Origin: Zymobacter sp047495495
Lineage (GTDB): Bacteria > Pseudomonadota > Gammaproteobacteria > Pseudomonadales > Halomonadaceae
Assembly (NCBI RefSeq): GCF_047495495.1
Contig: NZ_CP179930.1
Span: forward strand, 434,001-498,000
Direction of reading: 5' to 3'
Length of the DNA: 64,000 bases
Of this stretch, positions 17,303-28,633 are shown in pieces (position 1 is the first letter of the stretch; each line of letters begins with the position of its first letter). A model generated the notes under the pieces. That model worked only from the letters and a program-made list of their open reading frames with translations. It had not been told where the DNA came from and did not search any database. Position numbers and translations under genes: made by a program.

Positions 17303-17318
17303 GTGAACGGGGGTTCAC
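17303..17318 (+). promoter_or_regulatory. Palindrome holding the puuA ribosome site
   Basis: GTGAAC-GGGG-GTTCAC forms a perfect 6-bp inverted repeat that ends at the base before the ATG of the synthetase gene. The G-run in its loop is the only Shine-Dalgarno-like sequence. It could be an operator or a hairpin that tunes translation. Confidence 0.5.
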
Positions 17319-18707
17319 ATGACAGTCACGAATACCGCTCCCATTGATAATTCTCGCAACGAGGAGCTGGATGCCTGGATACGCGAGCACGGCATTACAG
17401 AAGTGGAATGCTTGGTGAGCGACATCACCGGTGTACTGAAGGGCAAGATTATGCCCGCTGACAAATACCTGCGCGGAGGGCGGCCGCGTCTGCCCGACTC
17501 GGTGTTTATCCAGACCGTTACCGGTGACTACCCCGAAGACGAGCATCTGGGCTTCTGGAACTTCTCCGAGCTGGACATGCAGCTGGTGGCTGATCCTCAT
17601 GCGGCCTACTTGGTACCGTGGGCTGAGGAGCCGACCGCACAGGTCATTCATGACTGCTGCTACATGAACGGCAAGGCGGTGGAACTATCGCCGCGACACG
17701 TGCTCAAGCGGGTACTGGCGCTGTATGAAGAACGCGGCTGGAAGCCGGTGGTCGCGCCGGAAATCGAATTCTATCTGGTCAAGACCAACACCGATGCTGA
17801 CTACCCGCTGGAACCTCCGGTCGGGCGCTCCGGGCGGCAAGAAACAGGGCGCCAGTCCTACAGCATCGACGCGGTCAACGAGTTCGACCCACTGTTCGAA
17901 GAGATGTACGACTTCTGCGAGCAGCAGGGGCTGGGCATCGACACGCTGATCCATGAGGAAGGCGCGGGTCAGATGGAAATCAATTTCCAGCACGGCGACC
18001 CACTCTTCCTCGCCGATCAGGTGGTGATCTTCAAGCGCACTATGCGTGAAACGGCGCTGCGCCACGGTATGTACGCCACCTTCATGGCTAAGCCGATGGC
18101 CGACGAACCGGGCAGCGCCATGCATATCCACCAGAGTCTGATCAGCGCTGAAACGGGCGAGAACCTGTTCGCCAGTTTGCCCAGTGAACCCAACAACCTG
18201 TTCACCCATTATATCGGTGGTCTACAGCACTATATGGCCGCGGCCATGCCGTTCTTTGCGCCCAACGTCAACTCGTGGCGACGCCTGATGCCCAGCGCCA
18301 GCGCGGGCAGTGCGCCCACCAACGCCGAATGGGGGTATGACAACCGGACGGTGGGGCTGCGCGTTCCCATTGATGTGCCCGCAGCAACGCGCGTCGAGAA
18401 CCGCCTGCCGGGCGTGGATGCCAACCCCTATCTGGCGATGGCGGCCACGCTGGCCTGCGGCTATCTCGGCATACTGCATCAGCTTGAACCGCGGCCGCCG
18501 CTGGTACATTCCTCACCGCACGGAGCCTATAGCCTGCCGACCAATGTCTTGAATGCGCTGGATCTGCTACGGGAATGCCAGCCGCTCATCGACATCCTCG
18601 GCGAGCGCTTCGTGCACAGCTATATCGCCGTTAAGCACGCCGAATACGACGCTTACTTCCATGTCATCAGCTCGTGGGAACGTGAGCACCTGCTGTTGAG
18701 GATGTAG
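17319..18707 (+). CDS. puuA: Gamma-glutamylputrescine synthetase (PuuA-like, glutamine synthetase family)
   Basis: The enzyme joins glutamate to putrescine using ATP, the first step of the Puu pathway. Its 462 residues have the glutamine-synthetase beta-grasp N-terminus (VECLVSDITGVLKGK) and the catalytic domain: APEIEFYLV, HEEGAGQMEINFQHGDPL for metal and glutamate binding, and GSAMHIHQSL for ATP and metal. The C-terminal NRTVGLRVPIDVPAATRVENRLPGVDANPYLAMAA is typical of the PuuA/GSIII-like branch. The Tyr adenylylation loop of housekeeping GlnA is absent. It is the last gene of the rightward polyamine arm. Confidence 0.9.
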   Translation: MTVTNTAPIDNSRNEELDAWIREHGITEVECLVSDITGVLKGKIMPADKYLRGGRPRLPDSVFIQTVTGDYPEDEHLGFWNFSELDMQLVADPHAAYLVPWAEEPTAQVIHDCCYMNGKAVELSPRHVLKRVLALYEERGWKPVVAPEIEFYLVKTNTDADYPLEPPVGRSGRQETGRQSYSIDAVNEFDPLFEEMYDFCEQQGLGIDTLIHEEGAGQMEINFQHGDPLFLADQVVIFKRTMRETALRHGMYATFMAKPMADEPGSAMHIHQSLISAETGENLFASLPSEPNNLFTHYIGGLQHYMAAAMPFFAPNVNSWRRLMPSASAGSAPTNAEWGYDNRTVGLRVPIDVPAATRVENRLPGVDANPYLAMAATLACGYLGILHQLEPRPPLVHSSPHGAYSLPTNVLNALDLLRECQPLIDILGERFVHSYIAVKHAEYDAYFHVISSWEREHLLLRM

Positions 18708-18864
18708 GCCGCCGAGAAGCCGTTTCCTGATGATGCGATTAGGTCTGGTGAAACGTGAAGGACGGATGACGTGCGGGCGCTGACGGGTAGGCCGTGCGAT
18801 GGGCATTTCGTGTACCGCGCGCTGATAGCGTCAGTAGCCCCATCGTGGCAACGAGGAGGGGATG

Positions 18865-18962
18865 AACATCCATCATCCTCGGATGTTGAGTAGCGCGGCT
18901 GTTTTCTGAAGTGCTTTGGTGATCGGTAGCCAAAGCATCGGGAGACTGCCGCGCTTCTTTTA
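18865..18962 (+). ncRNA. Highly structured intergenic element (terminator or small RNA)
   Basis: Three arms are visible. AACATCC/GGATGTT (18865-18887) forms hairpin one. AGCGCGGC (18892-18899) pairs with GCCGCGCT (18948-18955), continued inward by GTTTTC/GGAGAC with wobbles, and closed by TGCTTTGG/CCAAAGCA (18912-18919/18930-18937). TTCTTTTAT follows. This may be the terminator of the polyamine operon with an unusually long stem, or a discrete structured RNA. The remaining parts of 18708-19088 show no gene. Confidence 0.45.
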
Positions 18963-19088
18963 TGAATGAAGAAGAACAGATCTGCGGCAAACGACATTGG
19001 CCCGATCCCATCGCATTTAGCCGCTAGGGCTACAGGCAGCGTGACTGCCATACGGCATGCTAAAGGCTCACTCAACAAGGAGTCGCTT

Positions 19089-19865
19089 ATGCAGATCACA
19101 CAGGTACGCAATGCCACCCAGCTCATTCACTATGCGGACAAACGTTTTCTTGTCGATCCCATGCTGGCCGATAAAGGCACTTATCCGGGATTTGCGGGCT
19201 CACCCCGTTCGCAGCTTTATAACCCGCTAGTCGAGTTGCCCTGCGATATCGAACGTTTGCTGGAGGTCGACGCCGTCATCCTGACCCACACGCACCTTGA
19301 CCACTGGGACAGCACGGCCATCGACCGGATCCCCAACGCGATGCCTATCTTCGTCCAGAACGAACATGATCGTGCGCTGCTCTGTCAGCAGGGATTCACG
19401 CAGCTGACCGTGATGGGGGCCGCAACGCGCTTCGGTGATGTCACACTAACGCGCACCCTTGGACAGCACGGGTCTGATGAAGCCTATGCCGATCCCGCAA
19501 CGGCCGAACGCATGGGGGATGCCTGCGGCGTCATTTTCCGTCACGCTGAGGAAGGAACCCTCTATCTGATAGGGGATAGTGTCTGGACGCCTGTCGTCGA
19601 GCATACGCTCAAGGCTGTACAGCCCGATGTGGTAATCGCCAATATGGGCTGGGCGCACATTATGGCGTTTGGGGCGATCATCATGGGCGCGGAAGACGCT
19701 GTGCGCATTCATCATGCCGCTCCCCATGCACAGATCGTGGCCACGCATATGGAGGCCATCAATCACTGCCTGCTAACACGTGCCGCACTACGCGAATTTG
19801 CTTGTGACAACGGTGTGGCAGAGCACGTCCACATTCCTGCCGATGGCGAGTCGGTGATCTTCTGA
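19089..19865 (+). CDS. UlaG-like metallo-beta-lactamase-fold hydrolase
   Basis: This is a 258-residue MBL-fold protein. The metal motif THTHLDHWD supplies His67, His69, Asp71 and His72. IGDSVW and ATHMEAINH carry the later ligands, placing it near UlaG and phosphodiesterase-like members rather than beta-lactamases. The ATG at 19089 follows AAGGAG by 6 to 7 nt; an upstream in-frame start at 18966 lies near the structured element and is not credible. It has no signal peptide. It lies 28 bp before a GlxA-type regulator gene and probably shares its transcript. The substrate is unknown. Confidence 0.85.
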   Translation: MQITQVRNATQLIHYADKRFLVDPMLADKGTYPGFAGSPRSQLYNPLVELPCDIERLLEVDAVILTHTHLDHWDSTAIDRIPNAMPIFVQNEHDRALLCQQGFTQLTVMGAATRFGDVTLTRTLGQHGSDEAYADPATAERMGDACGVIFRHAEEGTLYLIGDSVWTPVVEHTLKAVQPDVVIANMGWAHIMAFGAIIMGAEDAVRIHHAAPHAQIVATHMEAINHCLLTRAALREFACDNGVAEHVHIPADGESVIF

Positions 19866-19893
19866 CCGTCATTTACTGAGCCGAGGAGGTCTC

Positions 19894-20871
19894 ATGGCGC
19901 CGTTGAACGTTGCACTGCTGGTCACGCCTGATTTCAGTGCGTTTCATTTGTCCGTTCCCAGTATTCTGTTCAGCCAGAGGGCATCGGGGGAAGCGCTCTT
20001 TTCGGTGAATCTGTGCGCAGAGGTGCCGGGCATTCAGCATTCCTCCGAAGGGTTCATGATGGATGCCGCTCAGGGGCTTGATGCTCTGACCACCGCAGAC
20101 ATCGTTGTGCTGCCGTTCTGGCCAGATCCCCATCAGCGCCCCAGTGCTGCGCTGATCGAAGCGTTACAGGCAGCGCATGCCCGTGGCGCATGGATTGCAG
20201 GGCTGTGTCTGGGGGCGTTCGTGCTGGGGTATGCCGGTCTGCTGGATGGGCGCAAGGCGTCGACGCATTGGGAATATGAAGCCGCGTTTCAGGCCTGCTT
20301 TCCTGAGGCTCGGCTCGATATTAATGCGCTGTACACACAGGATGACGGCATTATCACCTCAGCGGGCACGGCCGCGGCCATCGACTGCTGCCTGTGCATC
20401 GTCAGAGAGCGCTATGGCAGCGCGGTCGCCAACCGCATTGCCCGGCGCATGGTGGTGCCTCCCTACCGTGAAGGTGGCCAATCGCAGTTCATTGAGTACC
20501 CCGTGCCGCAGAGCACGGCAGATGCCCGCATCAACGGGTTAATGGAGTATCTGCGCCAGAATATCGCTGCCCCACATGATCTGGATGCACTGGCCGCACG
20601 TATTGCGATGAGCCGCCGCACTCTGACCCGCCATTTTATGAAAGCCACGGGCCAGAGCGTGACCCAGTGGTGGGTACAGGAGCGGCTGCGTCTGGCCCAG
20701 AATGCATTGGAAACCACCCGCTCGACAGTGGAGCAGATTGCCGCTGCCGTTGGCTTCAACTCGCCGATTACCTTCCGCCAGCACTTCAAGGCGCGCTTTG
20801 GAGTCTCGCCGCAGGAGTGGCGCCGACACTTTCAGGCGCAAGCGGCCAGAGCGCCCACGGCTGTGCCCTGA
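19894..20871 (+). CDS. GlxA-type AraC regulator (DJ-1/PfpI + HTH)
   Basis: This is a 325-residue two-domain regulator. Residues 1-190 are a DJ-1/PfpI-like domain with nucleophile-elbow motif AGLCLGAFVLGYAGLLDG; the C-terminal 100 residues hold two AraC-type helix-turn-helices (LDALAARIAMSRRTLTRHF, VEQIAAAVGFNSPITFRQHF). The start follows GAGGAGG. Being cotranscribed with the MBL hydrolase gene suggests it regulates that gene. Relatives control glycine betaine, carnitine or arginine metabolism, but the ligand here is not predictable. Confidence 0.88.
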   Translation: MAPLNVALLVTPDFSAFHLSVPSILFSQRASGEALFSVNLCAEVPGIQHSSEGFMMDAAQGLDALTTADIVVLPFWPDPHQRPSAALIEALQAAHARGAWIAGLCLGAFVLGYAGLLDGRKASTHWEYEAAFQACFPEARLDINALYTQDDGIITSAGTAAAIDCCLCIVRERYGSAVANRIARRMVVPPYREGGQSQFIEYPVPQSTADARINGLMEYLRQNIAAPHDLDALAARIAMSRRTLTRHFMKATGQSVTQWWVQERLRLAQNALETTRSTVEQIAAAVGFNSPITFRQHFKARFGVSPQEWRRHFQAQAARAPTAVP

Positions 20872-21000
20872 TCTATCTACCGCACGGTGGACATGTCCGG
20901 TGCGGTCGACCTGATCCTGCTATGTCGCCAAGGTGTAGTCTGAATGACGTGCTTTTGTGCGATGGGGGATGGGGACATGTGAGGTGCCGTTCTCGAGCTG

Positions 21001-21738
21001 TCAGTGAGCGAACCGACGTGGCGACACGGCGAACAGCTGTCTGAACGCGTGGATATATGCCGATGGCGTAGCGTATCCGACGGCGAGCGCGGTCTCCGTC
21101 ACGTTTTTGCCTTCTCTTAGTAGCGCCAGCGAGCACAGCAGCCGCATGCGTTGACGCCATTGCTGGTAGGGCAGGCCCGTCGCGCGCAGAAAGCGGCGGG
21201 AGAACGTCTGCGGCGAAAGGTGCGTACGCCTCGCGGCGTCTTCTCGATGATGGGGAAGATGGGGGGCGTGCTGTATCGCCATGCAGACCGCGTTCAGTCG
21301 CGGATCGGTCGGAAACGGCAGCATGAAATCGGCACGGGGCAGCGCCTGCAGTACCTCTAGCAGCACCGCCACCTTGCGCCCCGCTGCACCCTCTTCGTCA
21401 TAGCCTTCCTCAACATGCGTACAGGCATGATGAATGAAGGCGCGCGCAAACTCGTCCACGGCCACGACCTGCAGGGCAGGCGGTGTTCCGCCCAGTGCGG
21501 CTTCCTCGATATACAGACTTTCCAACATCACCTCTTCCGCGGCCCACAGCGTATGAGCGCAGTGCGCTGGTATCCACATGCCGTATGCCGGTGGTAGCAC
21601 TAGCGCGGTATCCGCAGCCTGCACCTGCATCAACCCTTCCCGCGCGAACATGAACTGCCACCAGTCGTGGCGGTGTTCCTCAACGCGCGTGCGTGCCGCG
21701 ATCGGATAGGCACGAAAGAATACCGGGCGGGGAAGCAC
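21001..21738 (-). CDS. Cupin-AraC family transcriptional regulator
   Basis: This is a 245-residue regulator with an N-terminal cupin (RVEEHRHDWWQFMFAREG, metal-type His residues) and a C-terminal AraC HTH pair (HLSPQTFSRRFLRATGLPYQQW, VTETALAVGYATPSAYIHAFRQLF). The only usable start is GTG at 21738, since TAG lies upstream in frame; no clear ribosome site is seen, so expression may be low. It is divergent from the CynX-type MFS gene, a common pairing in which the regulator controls the transporter. Confidence 0.85.
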   Translation of the reverse strand: MLPRPVFFRAYPIAARTRVEEHRHDWWQFMFAREGLMQVQAADTALVLPPAYGMWIPAHCAHTLWAAEEVMLESLYIEEAALGGTPPALQVVAVDEFARAFIHHACTHVEEGYDEEGAAGRKVAVLLEVLQALPRADFMLPFPTDPRLNAVCMAIQHAPHLPHHREDAARRTHLSPQTFSRRFLRATGLPYQQWRQRMRLLCSLALLREGKNVTETALAVGYATPSAYIHAFRQLFAVSPRRFAH

Positions 21739-21913
21739 CGTCAGTGAACTGGTCGTTGCGCTGTGCTAGTCGTTGGGGTGTCGTCGGGTCATGGCGGAAT
21801 GCCCTCAGTATTTGATACTTACTCGACATAATGGCAGATCCTGTCGAAAGAAGTCAGCGCTCTGCGTCATTACCCTAGTGGTGTGCTGAATAGGCAACCG
21901 CAAGGAGAGTGCG

Positions 21914-23068
21914 ATGAAGATGAACACTGTATGGCCGTGGCTGATGGTGGTCAGTGCTGGTATCGGGCTGCGGGTGGGCATCGCGTCTGTTTCACCACTG
22001 TTGGATCGCATCCAGACCGAGCTGGGGACTGGCACGGCGGCGCTCGGGTTGTTGACCGCCATTCCCGTGATCTGCATGGGCGGGCTGTCATTTATGGGCA
22101 GTGCCGTCGAACGGCGATGGGGCCTGATGCGAAGCATGCGGATAGCGCTAGGCGTGCTGGGCATCGGATTGCTGTGGCGTGGTTGGGCACACGGCTTTGC
22201 AGTGTTGGCGATGACCGCAGTGCTAGTCGGTGTCGGCGATGCGCTGATTCGGCCGCTGCTGTCTGGGTTCATCAAGCAGACCTTTGGAAACGGATCGCAT
22301 GCGGTCATGGGGGTGTATGCGGCCAGCATGGGCATCGGAGCTGCGCTGTCGGCCTATGCGACCCCGCATCTGGCCGCAGCGTTGGGTTCATGGCAGTGGG
22401 GACTGGGCTGTTGGGCCGTGCCCGTACTGCTGGCGTTGCTGATCTGGACACGGCGGTCTGTTCCTACCAACTCCCCGCCGCCACGAACGACCGCAGCACC
22501 GCGGTTGGCCGCTATGGGGGTGGTGTGGCTGACGTTGTTCTTCGGTCTTCAAGCGGGGGTGAACTACACCGTCGTCGCATGGTTGCCCAGTGTCTGTCTG
22601 GCGCAGGGCACAACGGCATCCACCGCGGCCTATCTGATGGCTCTGTTTCTATGCGTGCAGACGCTGAGCAGCCTACTGTTTCCCATTGTGCTGGGCCGCA
22701 CGGGCCAGCGCCTGATGCTACTTAGCCTCGGTTTTGCAGGAGTGACCGCCTTAGGTATTCTGCTGATGCCCGCAGGGGGATGGAGTGCCGCCGTGCTGTT
22801 GGGAATTGGCACCGGCGGTCTGTTTCCGATCGCACTGTCACTGCCGCTGATCTTCTCAGAATCCAGCTATGAAGCCACTCGGCTTAGCAGCCTGTCGCAG
22901 TCGGGTGGCTATGCACTGGGCGGGTTGCTGCCGTGGCTGACCGGTGTTGCCGTACCGGTGCTGGGCGCGACGGTTGCTGTTGTGGCCCTGTGTTTGGCGA
23001 TGCTGATCGTGCTGATGATCGTCATGGGGAAAGTGGCTTTTCATCAACGCTCTCTGCGTAGGTTGTGA
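21914..23068 (+). CDS. CynX/NimT-family MFS transporter
   Basis: This 384-residue inner-membrane protein has about 12 membrane spans. The N-terminal GLRVGIASVSPLLDRIQTELG and GLLTAIPVICMG are typical of the CynX/NimT (cyanate/2-nitroimidazole) branch. The ATG follows AAGGAGA by about 6 nt. Members export or import small organic anions or drugs; nothing here narrows the substrate. It is divergent from the AraC gene and convergent with the SDR gene. Confidence 0.85.
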   Translation: MKMNTVWPWLMVVSAGIGLRVGIASVSPLLDRIQTELGTGTAALGLLTAIPVICMGGLSFMGSAVERRWGLMRSMRIALGVLGIGLLWRGWAHGFAVLAMTAVLVGVGDALIRPLLSGFIKQTFGNGSHAVMGVYAASMGIGAALSAYATPHLAAALGSWQWGLGCWAVPVLLALLIWTRRSVPTNSPPPRTTAAPRLAAMGVVWLTLFFGLQAGVNYTVVAWLPSVCLAQGTTASTAAYLMALFLCVQTLSSLLFPIVLGRTGQRLMLLSLGFAGVTALGILLMPAGGWSAAVLLGIGTGGLFPIALSLPLIFSESSYEATRLSSLSQSGGYALGGLLPWLTGVAVPVLGATVAVVALCLAMLIVLMIVMGKVAFHQRSLRRL

Positions 23069-23076
23069 CGTTGGGC

Positions 23077-23817
23077 CTATTGCATCACCAATCCGCCATC
23101 GGCAGCGTATTGGCTGCCGGTGACAAAGCGAGACTCATCCGATAGCAGAAACAGCGCGACGGCGGCAGCTTCTTCCGCACTGCCCATACGCTTCAACGCT
23201 GTACGTGATGTGACGTCAGCTTCGAACGCCCGTCGCGCCTCTGCGGCCATAAAATGACGAAAGTCGGTATCAATAGGGCCAGCTTGCAGCATATTGACCC
23301 GAATGCCGCGTTCTCCCAGCGCGCTGGCCCAGCAGCGCGACAGTGACAGCAAGGCACCTTTGGTGGCGGCGTAGACGCTCGCCATTGCGCCACCTTCATA
23401 AGCGGATGTCGAGCCGGTGAGCACGACGGAGGCACCATCATTTAGCAGCGGTGCCAGCTGCGCCATCAGAAGTACCGGGCCGCGTACATTGGCCGCCATC
23501 ATGGCATCGAAATGATCGGCATCGACCTCATCGACGGCCTTGATTGCGGCATACCCCGCATTTAGCCACAGGCCATCAAGTCGACCCACCGCTTTCACCC
23601 GCTTAACCAGCGCGGTGATCTGTGCGGAACAGCCTGCATCGTGAGCCATGATCGTCGCGCTGTCGGGCAGCTTCCGGCGCAGGGCTTTTAGGCGTTCTTC
23701 ATTGCGGCCGGTGCCGATAATCTGTCCGCCTTCTTCGGCAATGCGCACCGCACCGGCTAGGCCGATACCGCTGGTTGCGCCAGTGACCAGTAGTCGTTTT
23801 CCTTCAAAGCGTGCCAT
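23077..23817 (-). CDS. Short-chain dehydrogenase/reductase
   Basis: This is a classical SDR of 246 residues. It has the cofactor motif TGATSGIG (12-19), NAG (86-88) and catalytic Ser136, Tyr149 and Lys153 (YAATK). Arg38 after the second strand (GTGRNEERLKAL) favours NADP(H). The C-terminus SRFVTGSQYAADGGL is the usual ending. It is divergent from a LysR gene 95 bp away, the standard layout for a regulator and its target. Confidence 0.88.
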   Translation of the reverse strand: MARFEGKRLLVTGATSGIGLAGAVRIAEEGGQIIGTGRNEERLKALRRKLPDSATIMAHDAGCSAQITALVKRVKAVGRLDGLWLNAGYAAIKAVDEVDADHFDAMMAANVRGPVLLMAQLAPLLNDGASVVLTGSTSAYEGGAMASVYAATKGALLSLSRCWASALGERGIRVNMLQAGPIDTDFRHFMAAEARRAFEADVTSRTALKRMGSAEEAAAVALFLLSDESRFVTGSQYAADGGLVMQ

Positions 23818-23912
23818 GTCCGTTCTCCTGTTGTGACGGGGATACGGTTCAACCTATCAGCAGAAACGGCGTAGGATAATGCGATGAATCCACATGATAC
23901 TGTTGGGTGAAA

Positions 23913-24821
23913 ATGAATAATGCGCTTACCGGACGCGACTTCGCTGAGCTGAAGGCGTTTATGATGACTGTGACGCACGGCTCGTTCACGCGGGCCGCGG
24001 CTTATCTCGGCATCACCCCCTCTACGCTGAGCACGTCCATTCGCCAGCTCGAAACGCGTTTGCAGGTGCGCTTGCTGAACCGCACGACGCGCAGCGTCTC
24101 GCCGACCGCTGCCGGAGAGCGGCTATTCCAGCGTCTACGCCCCGTGTTTAACCGTATGGAAGACGCGATCGACGAGTTGCGCGACACCGACACGCGCCTT
24201 GCCGGTACGCTACGCCTGAACGTCTCAAGGGTCGCTGCCGTTCACTATCTGGCACCGCTGCTGGGTGAGTTTATCGAGGCCTATCCCGAGATCATGCTGG
24301 ATGTGGTAGTGGACGATCGTCTGGTGGATATCGTCGCCGAGCGCTTCGACGCGGGCATCCGGCTGGGCGAGAAACTGCACAACGATATGATTGCGCGACG
24401 CCTGAGCGGGGATCTGCTGATGAAGGTTGTCGCTGCGCCTGCCTACCTTGAGCGTCATGGCCGCCCTGAGCATCCACGTGAGCTGGTGCACCACCGTTGT
24501 CTGACCTATCGCAACCCGAGTGATGGCAGCGTCTATCGCTGGGAATTCGAGCGCGGCGGAGAACGGCTTGAGGTGGCCGTCAGCGGCCCGATTATCGTCG
24601 ATGAACCGGCCATGCTCAGTACCCTTGCCTGTCAGGGAAATGGTATTGGCTACCAGTTCGCGCATCAGGTCGACGAGATGCTGGCCGATGGGCGCCTTGT
24701 ACAGCTGCTTGATGAGTGGACGCCTGCGTTTCCGGGGTTCTATCTGTACTACCCCGCGCGGCAAGTAGCGGCACCACTGCGTGCACTGATCGATTTCATC
24801 GCCGAGCGGGCAGGGGCGTAA
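23913..24821 (+). CDS. LysR-family transcriptional regulator
   Basis: This is a 302-residue regulator. The N-terminal winged helix is clear (AELKAFMMTVTHGSFTRAAAYLGITPSTLSTSIRQLETRL), followed by the LysR substrate-binding fold (LRLNVSRVAAVHYLAPLLGEFIEAYPEIMLDVVVDD). It belongs to the large CrgA/AaeR-like branch, judged by FDAGIRLGEKL. GTG at 23907 is an alternative start; ATG 23913 is preferred. It is divergent from the SDR gene, which it probably controls. Confidence 0.87.
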   Translation: MNNALTGRDFAELKAFMMTVTHGSFTRAAAYLGITPSTLSTSIRQLETRLQVRLLNRTTRSVSPTAAGERLFQRLRPVFNRMEDAIDELRDTDTRLAGTLRLNVSRVAAVHYLAPLLGEFIEAYPEIMLDVVVDDRLVDIVAERFDAGIRLGEKLHNDMIARRLSGDLLMKVVAAPAYLERHGRPEHPRELVHHRCLTYRNPSDGSVYRWEFERGGERLEVAVSGPIIVDEPAMLSTLACQGNGIGYQFAHQVDEMLADGRLVQLLDEWTPAFPGFYLYYPARQVAAPLRALIDFIAERAGA

Positions 24822-24889
24822 GCGTTTACGGTGTTACGCGTGAATAATCATTGAGTAAGCGCGCCTTGCCTTTTTCTTTCGGATCTGAT

Positions 24890-24918
24890 CTTGATCCTTC
24901 CCTGCGGCATCCCCATCT
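24890..24918 (+). promoter_or_regulatory. Sigma-32 heat-shock promoter of clpB
   Basis: CTTGATC (24890-24896) and CCCCATCT (24911-24918) are separated by 14 bp, close to the RpoH consensus CTTGAAA-N11-15-CCCCATnT. The predicted transcript would carry a leader of about 165 nt before clpB. Confidence 0.8.
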
Positions 24919-25090
24919 ACTGATTCAAAGCACAGGTCATCTGCTCAGTGCAGCCGCTACGCCCACTTTCGTCGTATCGGACTACGCTAGATATCAAGGC
25001 AGGTGTCTTCTGTCGACATGCGCCACATGGCGCGGAATCTTGCTGCTGTGACAGGCTGCCTATGCCTCCACAGCGCTCAGGAGGGTGCGT

Positions 25091-27667
<2,577 letters not shown>

Positions 27668-27692
27668 GCCTTGCCACTGAGCTTGGCCGATC

Positions 27693-27732
27693 GAAAGCCC
27701 CTGTTCCTTGCGGAGCAGGGGCTTTCTTATTT
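27693..27732 (+). terminator. Rho-independent terminator of clpB
   Basis: GAAAGCCCCTG and CAGGGGCTTTC form a perfect 11-bp stem followed by TTATTTT. Confidence 0.9.
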
Positions 27733-28212
27733 TGCCCTTATGGCGCAGAGGTGCTCCCAAGCATGCCATCCGCTTCTGATCTTGAGCGATACCTGATGGT
27801 GTGACGATGGCGCTTACCTGCATCAAGGCGGCAACGTGGCAGGACGCGGCTGCGCATGTCTTCCTTACGATGCTGCTTCTGCATCTACTCCTCATGAATA
27901 GGGGATGGCCTGTGGCGGATCATTGCCACCGGTCGCGCTTGGCGCGGCCTTTCTAAGTCTGTGTGGCATGCTGAAGACGATCCGTTCATCGTGCGCGGGT
28001 GTCGATGGTTGGCATAAATCAGGCACCGCTGGCGGTGCTTCCACGTGCTTCTTCCGCGTGATGAAATTTCTGTATGCGCGCATTCATGACGGAATAGTGA
28101 TGTCGATGACGCGTATGTGAAGCGGCGTGCCATGAGGTGCAGTAGCGCGATGCCAGCGTCGGTGCAGAGTACGCATGTTCGCGATCGTGAGTATGCGTGT
28201 CTACACTTGATA

Positions 28213-28277
28213 GGACCTCTTGGCGAGGTCTCCATTTTCCCCCAGTGCAGTTTATCCCCCTGCACTGGGGGATTTTT
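28213..28277 (+). ncRNA. Candidate small RNA ending in a strong terminator
   Basis: GACCTC-TTGGC-GAGGTC is followed by a short single-stranded stretch and a 12-bp perfect stem (CCCCCAGTGCAG/CTGCACTGGGGG, 28239-28250 and 28260-28271) with ATTTTT. The terminator loop is C-rich. A TACACT at 28202-28207 could be a -10, but its -35 is poor. No gene upstream on this strand needs the terminator, since clpB already has one 500 bp earlier. Confidence 0.4.
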
Positions 28278-28341
28278 ATTGTGTACGGGTGGTGCCGCTG
28301 CCAATCCGAGCGGGCTGTACCAATTGTGTCAATCAGGTACT

Positions 28342-28370
28342 TTGTTATCCTGTCGTAATTTATTATTAAT
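28342..28370 (+). promoter_or_regulatory. Candidate ilv promoter
   Basis: TTGTTA and ATTAAT are separated by 17 bp, each a 4/6 match to the sigma-70 consensus, in an AT-rich setting 40 nt before the leader ORF. Confidence 0.4.
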
Positions 28371-28409
28371 CAAAGAGATACGGGGGGTGGGCGGCGAGGA
28401 GGGCTTTGT

Positions 28410-28592
28410 ATGCGGGCAGAGCGGCTGGTATGGCTACGCCATGGCTGGGCAGTGAAGGGCTCGGCTGCTCTCGCTAGACGCCAACGCTATATTCTCATAA
28501 CCCTAAGTGGCGTTACCGTGCGGGCTGTGGCAGTTTATAAGGTATGCGCTGCCCATGATGGTGCTTTCGTGCACTGGCGCAGTGCAGTATGA
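28410..28592 (+). CDS. Putative ilv leader peptide
   Basis: This is a 60-codon ORF whose ATG lies 6 nt after a full AGGAGG. Residues 28-45 (starting ILITLSGVTV) contain nine Ile, Leu or Val codons in eighteen, including the usually rare ATA and CTA. The ORF ends inside the hairpin TGCACTG-GCG-CAGTGCA (28570-28586), and a second hairpin with a T-rich tail follows. This fits a ribosome-mediated attenuator for the acetolactate synthase operon, although the peptide is longer than E. coli ivbL or ilvL and the gap to ilvI is about 325 nt. It could be a chance ORF. Confidence 0.4.
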   Translation: MRAERLVWLRHGWAVKGSAALARRQRYILITLSGVTVRAVAVYKVCAAHDGAFVHWRSAV

Positions 28593-28609
28593 ATACGGAT
28601 TTTCTCCAA

Positions 28610-28633
28610 AGGCATTTTATGCCTCTATTTATT
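28610..28633 (+). terminator. Weak hairpin with T-rich tail (possible attenuator)
   Basis: AGGCAT-TTT-ATGCCT is followed by CTATTTATTT. The stem is only six pairs, so termination efficiency is doubtful. Its position just after the leader ORF suggests an attenuator. Confidence 0.35.
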
